64,000 bases of DNA from assembly GCF_900230195.1 (NCBI RefSeq), contig NZ_OCNE01000014.1, positions 1 to 64,000 of the forward strand, given 5' to 3'. Below the pieces are notes generated by a model that saw nothing but the letters and a program-made list of their open reading frames with translations, made no database searches and was not told the origin of the DNA. This DNA is from Streptomyces zhaozhouensis (GTDB lineage Bacteria; Actinomycetota; Actinomycetes; Streptomycetales; Streptomycetaceae). A program made the position numbers and the translations under genes. Below, one piece after another: positions 34,401-42,070 of the stretch; the stretch's first letter is position 1, and every line of letters starts with the position of its first letter.

Positions 34401-36083
34401 GTTCGGCACCGCGGCGCGCCCGGTGTTCTGGCCCGAGGCGGCGACGCGCGCCTGGACGTCGGCGTACAGCTCGCTGACCCGCCGGGTGGTGGAGGTCTGG
34501 TCGCGGCCGAAGGAGACCAGCGGCGCGCGGGCGCCGGGCCGGACCGGGCGCAGGTGCCGCAGCCAGCGCACCCAGGCCCACTCGGCGGTGTGCTCCTCGT
34601 CGGTGAGCACCACGATGCGCAGGTCGCGCGGGCTGTGCAGCACGGCGGACTGGGCGACGGCCCAGCGCGCCACGGCCCGGACGGTTTGGTCGGTGCCGGT
34701 CATGCCCAGCACGCCGAGCAGCGGGAGTTCCGCGCCGACCGGCACGTCGGCAAGCCGCCAGTTGACGCTGCGGTGGTTGCTCTCCCGGGCCTGGTCGGAG
34801 ATGCGCTTCAACGAGGCGCGGGTGACGGTGCCCAGGCGCAGGGTCAGATAGTCGCCGTGCGGGCGGCGGCGCTCCCACAGCTGGTGCCCCGGGCCCCTGG
34901 CTATCTGGAGGACGGCGGCGGGGTCGGGCGAGGCCGTGTTGCGCTGGTGGCGTTCCTCCACGGTCGCGCGGCGCATCTCCCGCTCCAGCGCGGCGCGGCG
35001 CAGCCGGTAGCGGCGGACCTGCTCCTCGTGCCGCTTGCGGTTGGTGCGGCGGCCCAGCATCCAGTTGCCGAGCGCCATCAGCGGGGTGAAGAGGATCAGG
35101 ATCAGGAAGTAGAAGGACCGGAAGATCGCCACCATGGCCATGCCCATGATCATCGGGGAGATCATCAGCATGAACGGGAACGGTCGCGGCCCCTGCGGCG
35201 CCGGCGGGCCGGGAAGGGTCAGGTTCTCGGCGTCGAGGTGCGGCAGGATGCGCGGCGGACGGCTGTACTCCAGGGTCATCCCGTCGTCGGACAGCCGCAC
35301 GGCGGCGTCCGGCTCGAACGGCGCGGCCAGCCGCAGCAGATGGTCGCCGAGGGTCAGGTCGGCGAAGGCCGGCCAGGGAGTGGACCCGTCGCTGGGCGGC
35401 GGCCGGTAGCCGGGCGGCGGCAGCGGCTCGGGCTCGGGCAGGCCGTCCTCGCCGGCCGGCGGCGGCTCCTCGCTGTGCCCTCCGGGGCCGCCGTCGCGCG
35501 AGCCGGCCGGCTCCTCGTCGGTCAGCGGCGTGCCGGTCTCCGGGTCGACGGGCGGCGGCGGGGTGAGGCTGCGCAGGCCGCACTCCTCGGGGTCGGCGTC
35601 CTCGGGCAGCCGGAAGCTGACCGTCCCGTCGGCGTGCACCGTGACCCAGGTGCCCTCCGGCGGGGTCGCCGACTCCTCGTGGACGCCGCCCTCGGGGGCG
35701 TCGGGCCGCGGGTCGGCGAGCCGGATGGCGCAGCGGCGGTCGGTGCCGACCTCGTAGGTGCCGGGGCCGAGCCGCCAGACCTGGCCGGCGCCCGGACCCG
35801 AGACATGGCGCAGTTCGAGCAGCACGGGGTCGGTGGCCGGCGGGTCCCAGGCGTCGGCCGAGTCCTCGTCGACGTGCACCGGGGCGTCGAGCCCCAGCAG
35901 CACGCCGTCGCGCACGCCGCCGGCGCCCAGCGGCGTCCCGGAGTCCAGCAGTCGTTCGCCCAGGTACAGGCGCGGCGTCGACAGCACGGCGGCGAGTTCG
36001 GCGACGGTGGCGTCGCTCGGCAGGTCGAGCAGGTGGTCGGTCCGCCGCCCCTGGGGGTCGGCGGTGGTCAACGTGAGCTTCAA
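31407..36083 (-). CDS. EssC/EccC-like FtsK/SpoIIIE ATPase
   Basis: A 1558-residue membrane ATPase that starts with TTG (LKLTLTTADPQG) behind GGAAGG. Residues 1-75 look ubiquitin-like (PLGAGGVRDGVLLGL), and about 85-170 look like a degenerate FHA domain. A hydrophobic pair (FPFMLMISPMIMGMAM, FLILILFTPLMALG) lies at about 300-345. Three P-loop ATPase modules follow. The first is intact: Walker A GGTTGAGKSE near 722 and Walker B LLLVIDEFATL near 830. In the second (GAPRSGRTQTL, near 1084) and third (GPPHSGRSTAL, near 1380) the P-loop lysine is Arg. EssC/EccC are the motors of type VII secretion. The FHA-like N-terminus is closer to Firmicute EssC. It probably shares a transcript with the membrane protein and sigma factor upstream. 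Confidence 0.92.
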   Translation of the reverse strand: MKLTLTTADPQGRRTDHLLDLPSDATVAELAAVLSTPRLYLGERLLDSGTPLGAGGVRDGVLLGLDAPVHVDEDSADAWDPPATDPVLLELRHVSGPGAGQVWRLGPGTYEVGTDRRCAIRLADPRPDAPEGGVHEESATPPEGTWVTVHADGTVSFRLPEDADPEECGLRSLTPPPPVDPETGTPLTDEEPAGSRDGGPGGHSEEPPPAGEDGLPEPEPLPPPGYRPPPSDGSTPWPAFADLTLGDHLLRLAAPFEPDAAVRLSDDGMTLEYSRPPRILPHLDAENLTLPGPPAPQGPRPFPFMLMISPMIMGMAMVAIFRSFYFLILILFTPLMALGNWMLGRRTNRKRHEEQVRRYRLRRAALEREMRRATVEERHQRNTASPDPAAVLQIARGPGHQLWERRRPHGDYLTLRLGTVTRASLKRISDQARESNHRSVNWRLADVPVGAELPLLGVLGMTGTDQTVRAVARWAVAQSAVLHSPRDLRIVVLTDEEHTAEWAWVRWLRHLRPVRPGARAPLVSFGRDQTSTTRRVSELYADVQARVAASGQNTGRAAVPNEPDVLVVMDGAYRLRDVPGVIGILRQGPPVRIYSLCLDEREYLLPEECAAVVTASGNRLTMRVSGTPSVSEIRADQVTPEWCEQTARALAPLRDVTVESDAGMPSEVRLLPLLGQEPPDPAALVRAWERTPASTRFPVGAGYDGTTYLDLVTDGPHGLIGGTTGAGKSELLQTMIASLAAVNRPDELTFVLIDYKGGSAFRECAELPHTLGMITDLDGHLVQRALASLDAELRRREQVLADVGVKDHREYQARRAREPELPPLPRLLLVIDEFATLVRELVEFVPGLVSLAQRGRSLGLHLLLATQRPAGAVSNEIRANTNLRIALRVTDRTESTDIINAPTAASISPSTPGRALVRRGDGPPLPFQTAWAGAERPPEGADGVERAKPRTARGAELSLEQLGQPLPAPQFVHEPPVIGEEEDEEETPRAEGEEERPGDPPTELTALVDAVRAAAEALEDFEPQPRPWLPPLPPTMPLEAPKADPRPGATRLPPVPYIFFDLPSHQDQRLGHIDFGVFGHLYVIGAPRSGRTQTLRTIAGSAALHLTTDQLHVYGIDAAGGGLAALESLPHCGAVVPRHDGERLDRLIRRLIDELTRRQALLAKHDVSSLTELRPKLAPAERPAHLLLLIDGWDALVTMLEKQDGGRATDDLLRLLREGATSGLHVIATSERMLLGGRAGQHNDRRLMLRQADRMDYAVVGVNRRVVPENVPAGRGWSSPGGVEGQVLTLPLSALAKGGDQADALRAIGRQATLRDGGVADEQRPFAMASLPEMVGFQEVADQMTDEQRRPLWALLGVGGDDGGVLGYDFAEGSGSFLVAGPPHSGRSTALAAMCVSLVMSGTSLVVLTPRDSPLRQLSRHGLARVIAEVDPDPEVLEEALAEVADRPAVVVVDDAELLVNSRLDRPLRQVGSSGRDRGHGLLLAAPAESMTTMGWIGVARRGRRGLLLGPKGLNEGELIGARLTPEHLRGGAVPGRAWTAGPGGRVRAVQVPLTVLQ

Positions 36084-36126
36084 GGGCCTTCCAACGGTGT
36101 GTTGAAGGGTGGCGGGGGGCGGCGGG

Positions 36127-37347
36127 TCAGGAGCGCACGGGGCGCGCCGAGGGCAGCGGGGTGTCCGGTGCCTCGGGGGCGGGCACGGGCGCCGCCTCGG
36201 CCTCGTCCTCCTCCTCGGTCTCGGCGACCGGCGGCGCGGTCAGTCCGGGCGCGGTCGGCGTGGACGGCAGGGTGTCGCCCTCCTCGTCGACGGCCTCCTC
36301 GTCCAGTTCGGCGAAGGTGCGGGCGGTGCTGTCGGTCTCGCCCGCGGGCTCGCGCGGCAGCACCGGCGGGATGTCGGTGAGCACCTTGGCGATGGCGCGG
36401 CTGAGCGCGTTGCCCTCGGCGAGCAGGGGCGTGCCGACGACGCGGACCTGCCCGGTCCTGTCGGTCAGCACGATCCGCAGATAGGCGCGTCCCTCGCCGA
36501 GCAGCAGCAGCCGCAGTTCGGGGAAGTCGCTGGGCGGCGCGGTGAGTTCGGGCGGCAGCGGGTCGGGCAGCTCGGCGGCGATCAGCACCGGCGCGATGCC
36601 GGCGCGCGGCTTGAGCCGGTCGGCGGCGCGGTGCGCGGCGCGGGTGGGCATCCCCTCGTAGCCCCGGTGGACGCCCTCGGCGATCACGACCATGCCCTGC
36701 GGGAGCCTGACCTCGACCTGCGCGGCCAGCGCCTGGTGCAGGGCGACTGCCGCCCGGCTCTCCCCCTCGACGCAGACCACGGGCGGCCCGGAGCCCAGGT
36801 CCAGCAGGCAGCAGCCGCCCTCGGCGGCGCCGACGGCGACCAGCACGGGCGGCGCGAGGTCGGGCACGGGCACCACGGGCGGGAGTTCGGCGCGCTCGGC
36901 GCTCCAGTGGTCGGGGGTGTCGCCCTCGGCGACCCACCAGGGGCCGTCCTCGGGCGGCTCCTCGCCGAGCCCGGTCAGCAGCACGGTCACCGTGCGGTCG
37001 GTGACCAGCACGGCGTAGGGCCTGGAGCGGCTGTCCCTGGTGGCGTGCCGGGCGGCGGCCAGGGCGAGTTCGGCGTCCCGCCAGGTCTCCGGCGCGCGCA
37101 GGCCGTGCACCAGGACGCGCAGCGAACGCCGGTGGCGCAGCCACGCCTTGACGGGTGCGGCGAACGCGTGGGCGGTGACGGCGCACTCGCGCTTCACCCG
37201 CGCCCAGGCGGCCCCCCAGCCGCCGAGGCGCATGGCCACCGCGCGGATGATCAGGAACAACACCAGGAGCACGGCCAGCAGGCCCAGCACCTTGAAGATG
37301 GTGTCGCGGTGGCGGTTCAGAAAGTCGATGGGGTCGGTGGTCCTCAT
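36127..37347 (-). CDS. Single-pass membrane protein of the type VII-like locus
   Basis: A 406-residue protein. Its ATG overlaps the stop of the sigma-factor gene (ATGA). Residues 15-40 form one strong membrane helix (TIFKVLGLLAVLLVLFLIIRA). The soluble part, residues 45-330, has mixed alpha/beta character with repeated hydrophobic strands (YAVLVTDRTVTVLLTGLG, PVLVAVGAAEGGCCLLDLG). The last 80 residues are an acidic Pro-rich tail. I recognise no family. Position between the sigma gene and the EssC-like gene suggests a structural or accessory component, perhaps analogous to EssB or EccE, but there is no clear sequence signature. Confidence 0.8.
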   Translation of the reverse strand: MRTTDPIDFLNRHRDTIFKVLGLLAVLLVLFLIIRAVAMRLGGWGAAWARVKRECAVTAHAFAAPVKAWLRHRRSLRVLVHGLRAPETWRDAELALAAARHATRDSRSRPYAVLVTDRTVTVLLTGLGEEPPEDGPWWVAEGDTPDHWSAERAELPPVVPVPDLAPPVLVAVGAAEGGCCLLDLGSGPPVVCVEGESRAAVALHQALAAQVEVRLPQGMVVIAEGVHRGYEGMPTRAAHRAADRLKPRAGIAPVLIAAELPDPLPPELTAPPSDFPELRLLLLGEGRAYLRIVLTDRTGQVRVVGTPLLAEGNALSRAIAKVLTDIPPVLPREPAGETDSTARTFAELDEEAVDEEGDTLPSTPTAPGLTAPPVAETEEEDEAEAAPVPAPEAPDTPLPSARPVRS

Positions 37348-37982
37348 CCGGCCGGGAACTCCCGTCGCAGGGTGGACAGAGCGTAGTGCACCCGGGACTT
37401 GACGGTCCCCTGGGGTATGCCCAGTAACCGGGCGGTCTCGTCGCGGGAACGGTCACAGAGGTGCACGTGGACGAGCGCGTCGCGGTGGCGGGGGCCGAGG
37501 CGGGCCAACGCCCCGGTCAGGGCGATGCGGTTGACGACGGCCTCCGCCATGTCGGGGGTGTCGGCGGCGCGTTGGAGCAGGCCGGTGGGGGTGATGCCGG
37601 CGGGCACACTCCGGTCGCGACGACGGGCGTCCACGGCAAGGTTACGCGCCACGACGTACAGCCAGGCGGCGAGGCGGTCGTCGTCCTGCCGGGAGCGTGA
37701 CTCGTCGTCGGCGAACTCGTCGGAGGCGAGCCAGGCGCGCAGCATCGTCTCCTGGACGATGTCCTCCGCGCCGTGCGGGTCACCGCCCGTGAGGCGGTTG
37801 ACGTAGCGCAGCAGACGGTTGCGGTGGCGTTCCGCGGCCGGGGGGCGTTCCACCGCGGGGTGGCGCTCGGCGGCGGCGCGGCGCTCGACCGCGGGGTGCG
37901 GTTCGGCCGCCGGCGGCGCCTGGTGACGGGCGGCGGCCTTGGCCGCCCGCGGTGCGGGGGGCCGGGAGGGTTGTGTGTGCAT
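37344..37982 (-). CDS. ECF/SigE-like RNA polymerase sigma factor
   Basis: A 212-residue protein with GGAG 8 bases before the ATG. Residues 1-52 are an Ala/Pro/Glu-rich repetitive extension (AAERHPAVER twice). Region 2 follows at about 55-115 (NRLLRYVNRLTGGDPHGAEDIVQETMLRAW), and region 4 at about 145-208 with a helix-turn-helix DETARLLGIPQGTVKSRV. These regions recruit RNA polymerase and read -35 elements. No anti-sigma gene is adjacent, though the membrane protein it overlaps could have that role. It probably transcribes its own operon and perhaps the WXG, giant and lectin genes. Confidence 0.88.
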   Translation of the reverse strand: MHTQPSRPPAPRAAKAAARHQAPPAAEPHPAVERRAAAERHPAVERPPAAERHRNRLLRYVNRLTGGDPHGAEDIVQETMLRAWLASDEFADDESRSRQDDDRLAAWLYVVARNLAVDARRRDRSVPAGITPTGLLQRAADTPDMAEAVVNRIALTGALARLGPRHRDALVHVHLCDRSRDETARLLGIPQGTVKSRVHYALSTLRREFPAG

Positions 37983-38653
37983 GGGGTCGGCTCCAACAGC
38001 GCGCTGTGGAAGGGCGCCTTACGAGGCTGGGGGCTGTCCGGCGGGTCCTCGCGGGTCCCCGACGCCGTCGCCGACGCCTCGCCGTGCCGCCGAACCCCCC
38101 TGTGTGGCCACGGGCGTGGGGCGATCCGGTACCCGGCGAGCCGCCGTTCCCGGCGTCGCGCGTTCCCTGCGAAGATCCCCCGGACCGACCCTAGGCCGTG
38201 GAGGATGGGAAGAGGGTTTCGATTGGGTTGCTTCTCTATGGTTTATAGGGTCGAAAGACATCACATGTAGCTCAAGAAAAGCTCTGAACTTGATTTTTTT
38301 CGTTCAGTGCCGTGCCGGAGACAGTACGTCAGGAACCCCGTGACCTGGTACGGCTGCCCTCGGGGGCCGAGTTCGGAAGTCCGGAAGAAGGGAACGCGGA
38401 CCCCACGGAAAAGGTGACCCGTCGGTAGCTTCCCGGTTTCGCGGGCCTCGCCCCCGAAGCGGGCGGAAAACGGGCACGATTCCCCGGGAAAGCGGGCACG
38501 GGAGCGGACTCCGTCGCCGCGGTGGCCGGTTCCGGGCCCGGCGCGGGGCAGAGGAAGCGGGGGCCGGTCGGCTACCCTCGCCCGACGGCCGGGTGGGTGG
38601 GGGGACGCCTCCGCGCCGCCTGGCAGAGCCTTCCGGGAAGAGAGGTTGCGCGC
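37983..38653. other. Divergent promoter region with an AT-rich island
   Basis: 671 bp separates the sigma-factor and Rieske genes. Bases about 38215-38310 are strikingly AT-rich for this genome (GGTTTATAGGG, TTGATTTTTTTTCG), with a short CTGAAC/GTTCAG inverted repeat around the T-run. The minus strand reads CCCTATAAACC near 38240, a possible -10 for the sigma-factor operon. No coding frame is convincing. Confidence 0.5.
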
Positions 38654-39106
38654 ATGAACGGTCCGGGTACCACACGACGCACGGCGGTGCTGGCGGGCGC
38701 GGCGGGCCTCGCCGCCGCCGCGCTGACGGCCTGCGGCTCCGACGACGAGGAGAACGGCGCGGAGGGCGACGGGGGCACGGAGAACGGCGGTGCGGAGAAC
38801 GGCGGTTCGGACGGCGGCGCCGAGGAGCTGACGTCGACCGCGGACGTCCCGGTCGGCGGCGGCACCATCCTGGACGAACAGAAACTGGTCGTCACCCAGC
38901 CCACCGAGGGCGAGTTTCTGGCGTTCTCGTCGATCTGCACGCATCAGGGCTGCCCGGTCTCGCAGGTCACCGAGGAGGGCATCCTCTGCACCTGCCACGG
39001 CAGTGTGTTCGCCCTCGCGGACGGTTCGGTCGTGGAGGGCCCGGCCACGGAACCGCTGCCCGCGGAGCCGATCACGGTCGAGGGCGAGTCGATCCTGCGC
39101 GGCTGA
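38654..39106 (+). CDS. Rieske [2Fe-2S] lipoprotein
   Basis: A 150-residue protein from the ATG at 38654, preceded by GAAGAGAGG. The N-terminus has a twin-arginine-like TRRTAVLAG, a hydrophobic core and a lipobox (LTAC, Cys near 27), so it should be an exported lipoprotein. A Gly/Asn/Glu-rich linker covers residues 30-60. Residues 65-150 form a Rieske domain with both cluster loops intact, CTHQGC and CTCHGS. It carries a 2Fe-2S centre on the outer membrane face and probably transfers electrons. The partner is not in the window. Confidence 0.92.
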   Translation: MNGPGTTRRTAVLAGAAGLAAAALTACGSDDEENGAEGDGGTENGGAENGGSDGGAEELTSTADVPVGGGTILDEQKLVVTQPTEGEFLAFSSICTHQGCPVSQVTEEGILCTCHGSVFALADGSVVEGPATEPLPAEPITVEGESILRG

Positions 39107-39111
39107 ACGGC

Positions 39112-39155
39112 CTCGCCCCCGGCGGCCGGGCACGGGCCCGGCCGCCGGGGGCGAG
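39112..39155. terminator. Bidirectional terminator
   Basis: A perfect 19-bp stem beginning CTCGCCCCCGGCGGCCGGG with a 6-base loop, between the convergent Rieske and GH64 genes. Confidence 0.95.
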
Positions 39156-39170
39156 AGGATCGTCAGGCGC

Positions 39171-40358
39171 TCAGTCGAAGGGCGTCAGCGTCATGAACGC
39201 GGCGGCCGGGTCGCCGTCGTGCACCAGCGACTCGTGGTTGCCGACGTCGTCGAAGGCGAAGGCGTAGGCCTTGCCGTCCACCATCTGCTCGTGGATGACG
39301 CGCGCGTAGTGGTTGGTGTTCTCGTCCTGGTAGAAGTTCGAGTTGTCCGGGTCGGGCTGGTTCGGGTTGTCCAGCAGCGTGGTGCGGTTGAACCCGGCGC
39401 ACAGCGTGCGGGCCAGCGGGCCGACGACCTGGTCGTTCGGGGCGGCCAGGTCCTTGTGGCAGCCGAAGACGCTGTCGGTGTCCGGCTTGTTGAAGCTGGC
39501 GACCACCTCGCCGGAGCCGTCGGTGAAGTTCATGACGTCACCCTCGACCGTGCCCGCGTACTGGTTCTCCGGCTCGTGGGTGATCGGCGTGACCGTCATG
39601 GTGTTGGAGGAGTAGTGCTCCCACACCCGGTCGATGTAGTCGCTCATCGCGTCGGCCGGCACGTCGCCGGTGGAGACGCCGTGGCCGGGCGAGAGCACCC
39701 GCAGCGGCTCGCCGTCGGGGCCGTTGTGGACCAGGTCGCCCCAGCCGGCGTCGCGCACGCCGTCGAAGACCGCGGAGTAGCCGCCGGGCTTCAACTCACC
39801 GGTGGACAGCACCTCGCCGCTCTGCTGCTCCACACCGACGGTGTAGGGGGCGGTGAACATGTCGACCTGGGTGCTGTTGATCCACAGGCCGGAGTCGTTG
39901 AGCGTGTACTCGGACCAGTTGAAGAGGATGTCCCGGTTCGGGTCGTCCGGGTTCTGGATGGCGGGCTGCACGAGCCCGTCCGGCGTGAGGGCGAAGTGCA
40001 GCTTCTCGCCCACGGAGAAGTAGACGCGCCCGGAGAACTTGGGCATGTCGATCGTGAGGGTCTCGCCGTCGGCGGGGCCCTCGATCGAGGCGTCGGGGGC
40101 GGGGACCGGCGGGTTGGCCCCGGCCGGCCAGGCGTGGAAGGTGCCTTCGGCGTCGGCGTAGCCCAACTGCCCGCTGCTCAACTCGGTGCCGAGGTTGTAG
40201 ATGTAGACCGGCTCGCCCCGGCCCGAGTTGTTGGTGATGGTCAGCGGGATGGTGTCGGGGACAGCCTCCGCCTCGGGCGCCGGGCCCGAGACGATCAGGC
40301 CCGTCGCCACGGCCAGGCTCGCGGCGGCGGCCACCAGTATTGTCCGCAAGCGGAACAC
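39171..40358 (-). CDS. Secreted GH64 endo-beta-1,3-glucanase
   Basis: A 395-residue protein with a signal peptide at residues 1-32 (VAAAASLAVATGLIVSG, then AEA). The remainder matches glycoside hydrolase family 64 along its length: IPLTITNNSGRGEPVYIYN, FNWSEYTLNDSGLWINSTQ, RVLSPGHGVSTG, TVTPITHEP, KDLAAPNDQVVGPLARTL and AFDDVGNHESLVHDGDP. GH64 enzymes cleave beta-1,3-glucans such as laminarin and fungal wall glucan to oligosaccharides. No carbohydrate-binding module is appended. A LacI-type operator and a TTGACA promoter lie about 190-225 bases upstream, suggesting sugar-dependent induction. Confidence 0.93.
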   Translation of the reverse strand: MFRLRTILVAAAASLAVATGLIVSGPAPEAEAVPDTIPLTITNNSGRGEPVYIYNLGTELSSGQLGYADAEGTFHAWPAGANPPVPAPDASIEGPADGETLTIDMPKFSGRVYFSVGEKLHFALTPDGLVQPAIQNPDDPNRDILFNWSEYTLNDSGLWINSTQVDMFTAPYTVGVEQQSGEVLSTGELKPGGYSAVFDGVRDAGWGDLVHNGPDGEPLRVLSPGHGVSTGDVPADAMSDYIDRVWEHYSSNTMTVTPITHEPENQYAGTVEGDVMNFTDGSGEVVASFNKPDTDSVFGCHKDLAAPNDQVVGPLARTLCAGFNRTTLLDNPNQPDPDNSNFYQDENTNHYARVIHEQMVDGKAYAFAFDDVGNHESLVHDGDPAAAFMTLTPFD

Positions 40359-40539
40359 CGGGTCCTCCTAGTTCGGCTGGATGGTGGACGCGCCGGGCGG
40401 GTCGCCGCCGCGTGCGCGGGGAACGGGCCGGTGGTTCCCTCCCGCTGGCCCGCCGCCACGACGCGGCGCGGGCGACCAGGGGCGCCCGGGAAGCGTCAGG
40501 TGTTGACATGTCGCAGAGTTCGCACACGCTCCCAGTGGG

Positions 40540-40557
40540 GGTGAGAGCGCTCTCACC
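40540..40557. promoter_or_regulatory. LacI-family operator upstream of the GH64 gene
   Basis: GGTGAGAGCGCTCTCACC is a perfect 18-bp palindrome with the central CG of LacI/GalR-family operators, close to the CebR-type TGGGAGCGCTCCCA. It overlaps the expected transcription start of the GH64 promoter, so a repressor here would block initiation. Confidence 0.85.
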
Positions 40558-40583
40558 GTCCCGTAAGGCCCTGTGGCTGTCAA
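40555..40583 (-). promoter_or_regulatory. Candidate GH64 promoter
   Basis: On the minus strand TTGACA (40583-40578) is followed after 17 bases by GACGGT (40560-40555). The -35 is perfect, the -10 weak. The predicted start falls inside the adjacent operator. Confidence 0.55.
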
Positions 40584-41084
40584 GACTTGAACCCGCTCTC
40601 GCGGGGTTCCGGGCGGACACCGACCGTCGTCCGACCCGCGCGCCGCGCGGTGGAAACGGAGCGCGCCCTCCGCTCGCGCGCAGTGCCCGACGGGCCGCCG
40701 TAACGCGCCCCACCTGAGGGTGACGCGGATCGGGCGACCGTTCAACCTGTGGCGCGGAGACGGCCGTTGGCGGGCCACGGGGCGCACGCGGGAAACGGCC
40801 GCCGGTCCGCGGATGACATGTCGACACGACGACACGGGGCGGGAGCGTGACGGCGCGACGGGGACGTGGCGGCGCGGCGGGGGCGCGGCGGGGACGTGGC
40901 GGGAGCGTGACGGCGCAGTGGGGGCGCGGCGGGGGCGTGGCGCACCGCGCGCGTGTTCGACCCGCGAGGCGCGCACGCCTGCCCGGCACGCCTCCTCCGC
41001 GTCGGGGACCCCGGGGCCGGCGTTCCCCGCGCTCCGCGGCCCGGCCGCCGGGTGGCGGGCAACGCGCCCCCGTCGCACCGGAGT
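40558..41084. other. GC-rich intergenic region
   Basis: The space between the GH64 regulatory site and the LysR stop. Bases about 40850-40945 hold imperfect GC-rich repeats (GGGACGTGGCGG, GGGAGCGTGACGGCGC, GGGGGCGCGGCGG). All overlapping frames look like composition artefacts, and I see no gene. Confidence 0.5.
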
Positions 41085-41990
41085 TCAGAGCAGCGGCGCC
41101 GGGGAGGCGGCGCTCAGCGCCGTGACGGCCGCGCGGATCGACGGGCGGGCGCCGGAGCCCTCGCGCCAGACCGCGTAGACCCGGCGGGTGATGGTGCCGC
41201 GCACCGGGATCAGCGCCACCCCCTCCGGTACCGGGGTCCGGCCGAGGCGGGGCGCCACCGCGACGCCCAGACCGGCGGCGATCAGGGCCAGTTGGGTGTG
41301 GTGCTCGGCGGCGGTGTGGACGATGTGCGGCTCGATACCGCGCCCGCGCAGGGTGAACATCAGCCAGTCGTGGCAGGTCGCGCCCGGCGGCCAGGAGACC
41401 CAGGGCTCGTCGGCGAGGTCGGCCAGGTCCAACTCGGCGCGGTCCGCCAGCGGATGGTCCACCGGCAGCGCGAGATCGGCCACGTCGTCGAAGAGCGGCT
41501 GCCGCCCGAGCCCGCCGGGCAGGGCGAGCGGGCGGTTGAACCAGTCGAGGACCACCGCCAGGTCGATGTCCCCGCGCGCCAGCACGGTGAGCGCCGCGTC
41601 CGGCTCCATCTCCCGGAGCGTCGGGCGCAGTCGCGGGTGGTCTTCGCGCAACGCGGCCAGCGCGGCGGGGAAGAGACCGCGCGCGGCGGTGGCGAACGCG
41701 CCGACCCGCAACTCGCCGACGGCCTGCCCGCGTTGCGCCTCCAGGTCGGCGTGGGCCAGCTCCAGCTGGGAGAGGACGCGGTCGGCGTGCTCGGCCAGCA
41801 GCCGGCCGGCGTCGGTGAGCCGGATGCCGCGCCCGTTCCTGACGGACAGCCGCTGGCCGGCCTCCCGTTCCAGCTTGGCGAGTTGCTGGGAGACGGCGGA
41901 GGTGGTCACCCGCAGGGCGAGGGCGGCGCCGCTGACCGACCCGTGGTGGTGGACGGCGTGCAGCACGCGGAGCCGGTCGATGTTCAACAC
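41085..41990 (-). CDS. LysR-family transcriptional regulator
   Basis: A 301-residue protein. Residues 1-60 form the winged helix-turn-helix (LRVLHAVHHHGSVSGAALAL, then TTSAVSQQLAKLEREAG). Residues 90-290 form the periplasmic-binding-like effector domain (GELRVGAFATAARGLFPAAL, HPLADRAELDLADLADEPW). Full length for the family. It is a soluble DNA-binding regulator with an unknown coinducer. LysR targets are usually divergent, but here the neighbour upstream (MocR gene) is on the same strand, so its target is not clear. Confidence 0.92.
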   Translation of the reverse strand: MLNIDRLRVLHAVHHHGSVSGAALALRVTTSAVSQQLAKLEREAGQRLSVRNGRGIRLTDAGRLLAEHADRVLSQLELAHADLEAQRGQAVGELRVGAFATAARGLFPAALAALREDHPRLRPTLREMEPDAALTVLARGDIDLAVVLDWFNRPLALPGGLGRQPLFDDVADLALPVDHPLADRAELDLADLADEPWVSWPPGATCHDWLMFTLRGRGIEPHIVHTAAEHHTQLALIAAGLGVAVAPRLGRTPVPEGVALIPVRGTITRRVYAVWREGSGARPSIRAAVTALSAASPAPLL

Positions 41991-42070
41991 CTCAGTGATG
42001 CTACAGACTTCCCCGGAATTTCTGTCAGTGGTGCTTCACTGTGGGGGCGCGGGCCGGGGTCACGCACCCT

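Noticed and set aside
32844..36380. Long plus-strand frame opposite the EssC-like gene
   Set aside because: It has no domain and a Gly/Arg/Gln-biased composition, and the minus strand encodes intact P-loops.
40540..40557. Palindrome as a terminator
   Set aside because: It has no loop, lies upstream rather than downstream of a gene, and has the CG centre typical of a LacI-family operator.
40850..40945. GC-rich repeats as a functional element or small gene
   Set aside because: The units are imperfect, no ribosome site or domain is visible, and similar low-complexity GC tracts arise by slippage.
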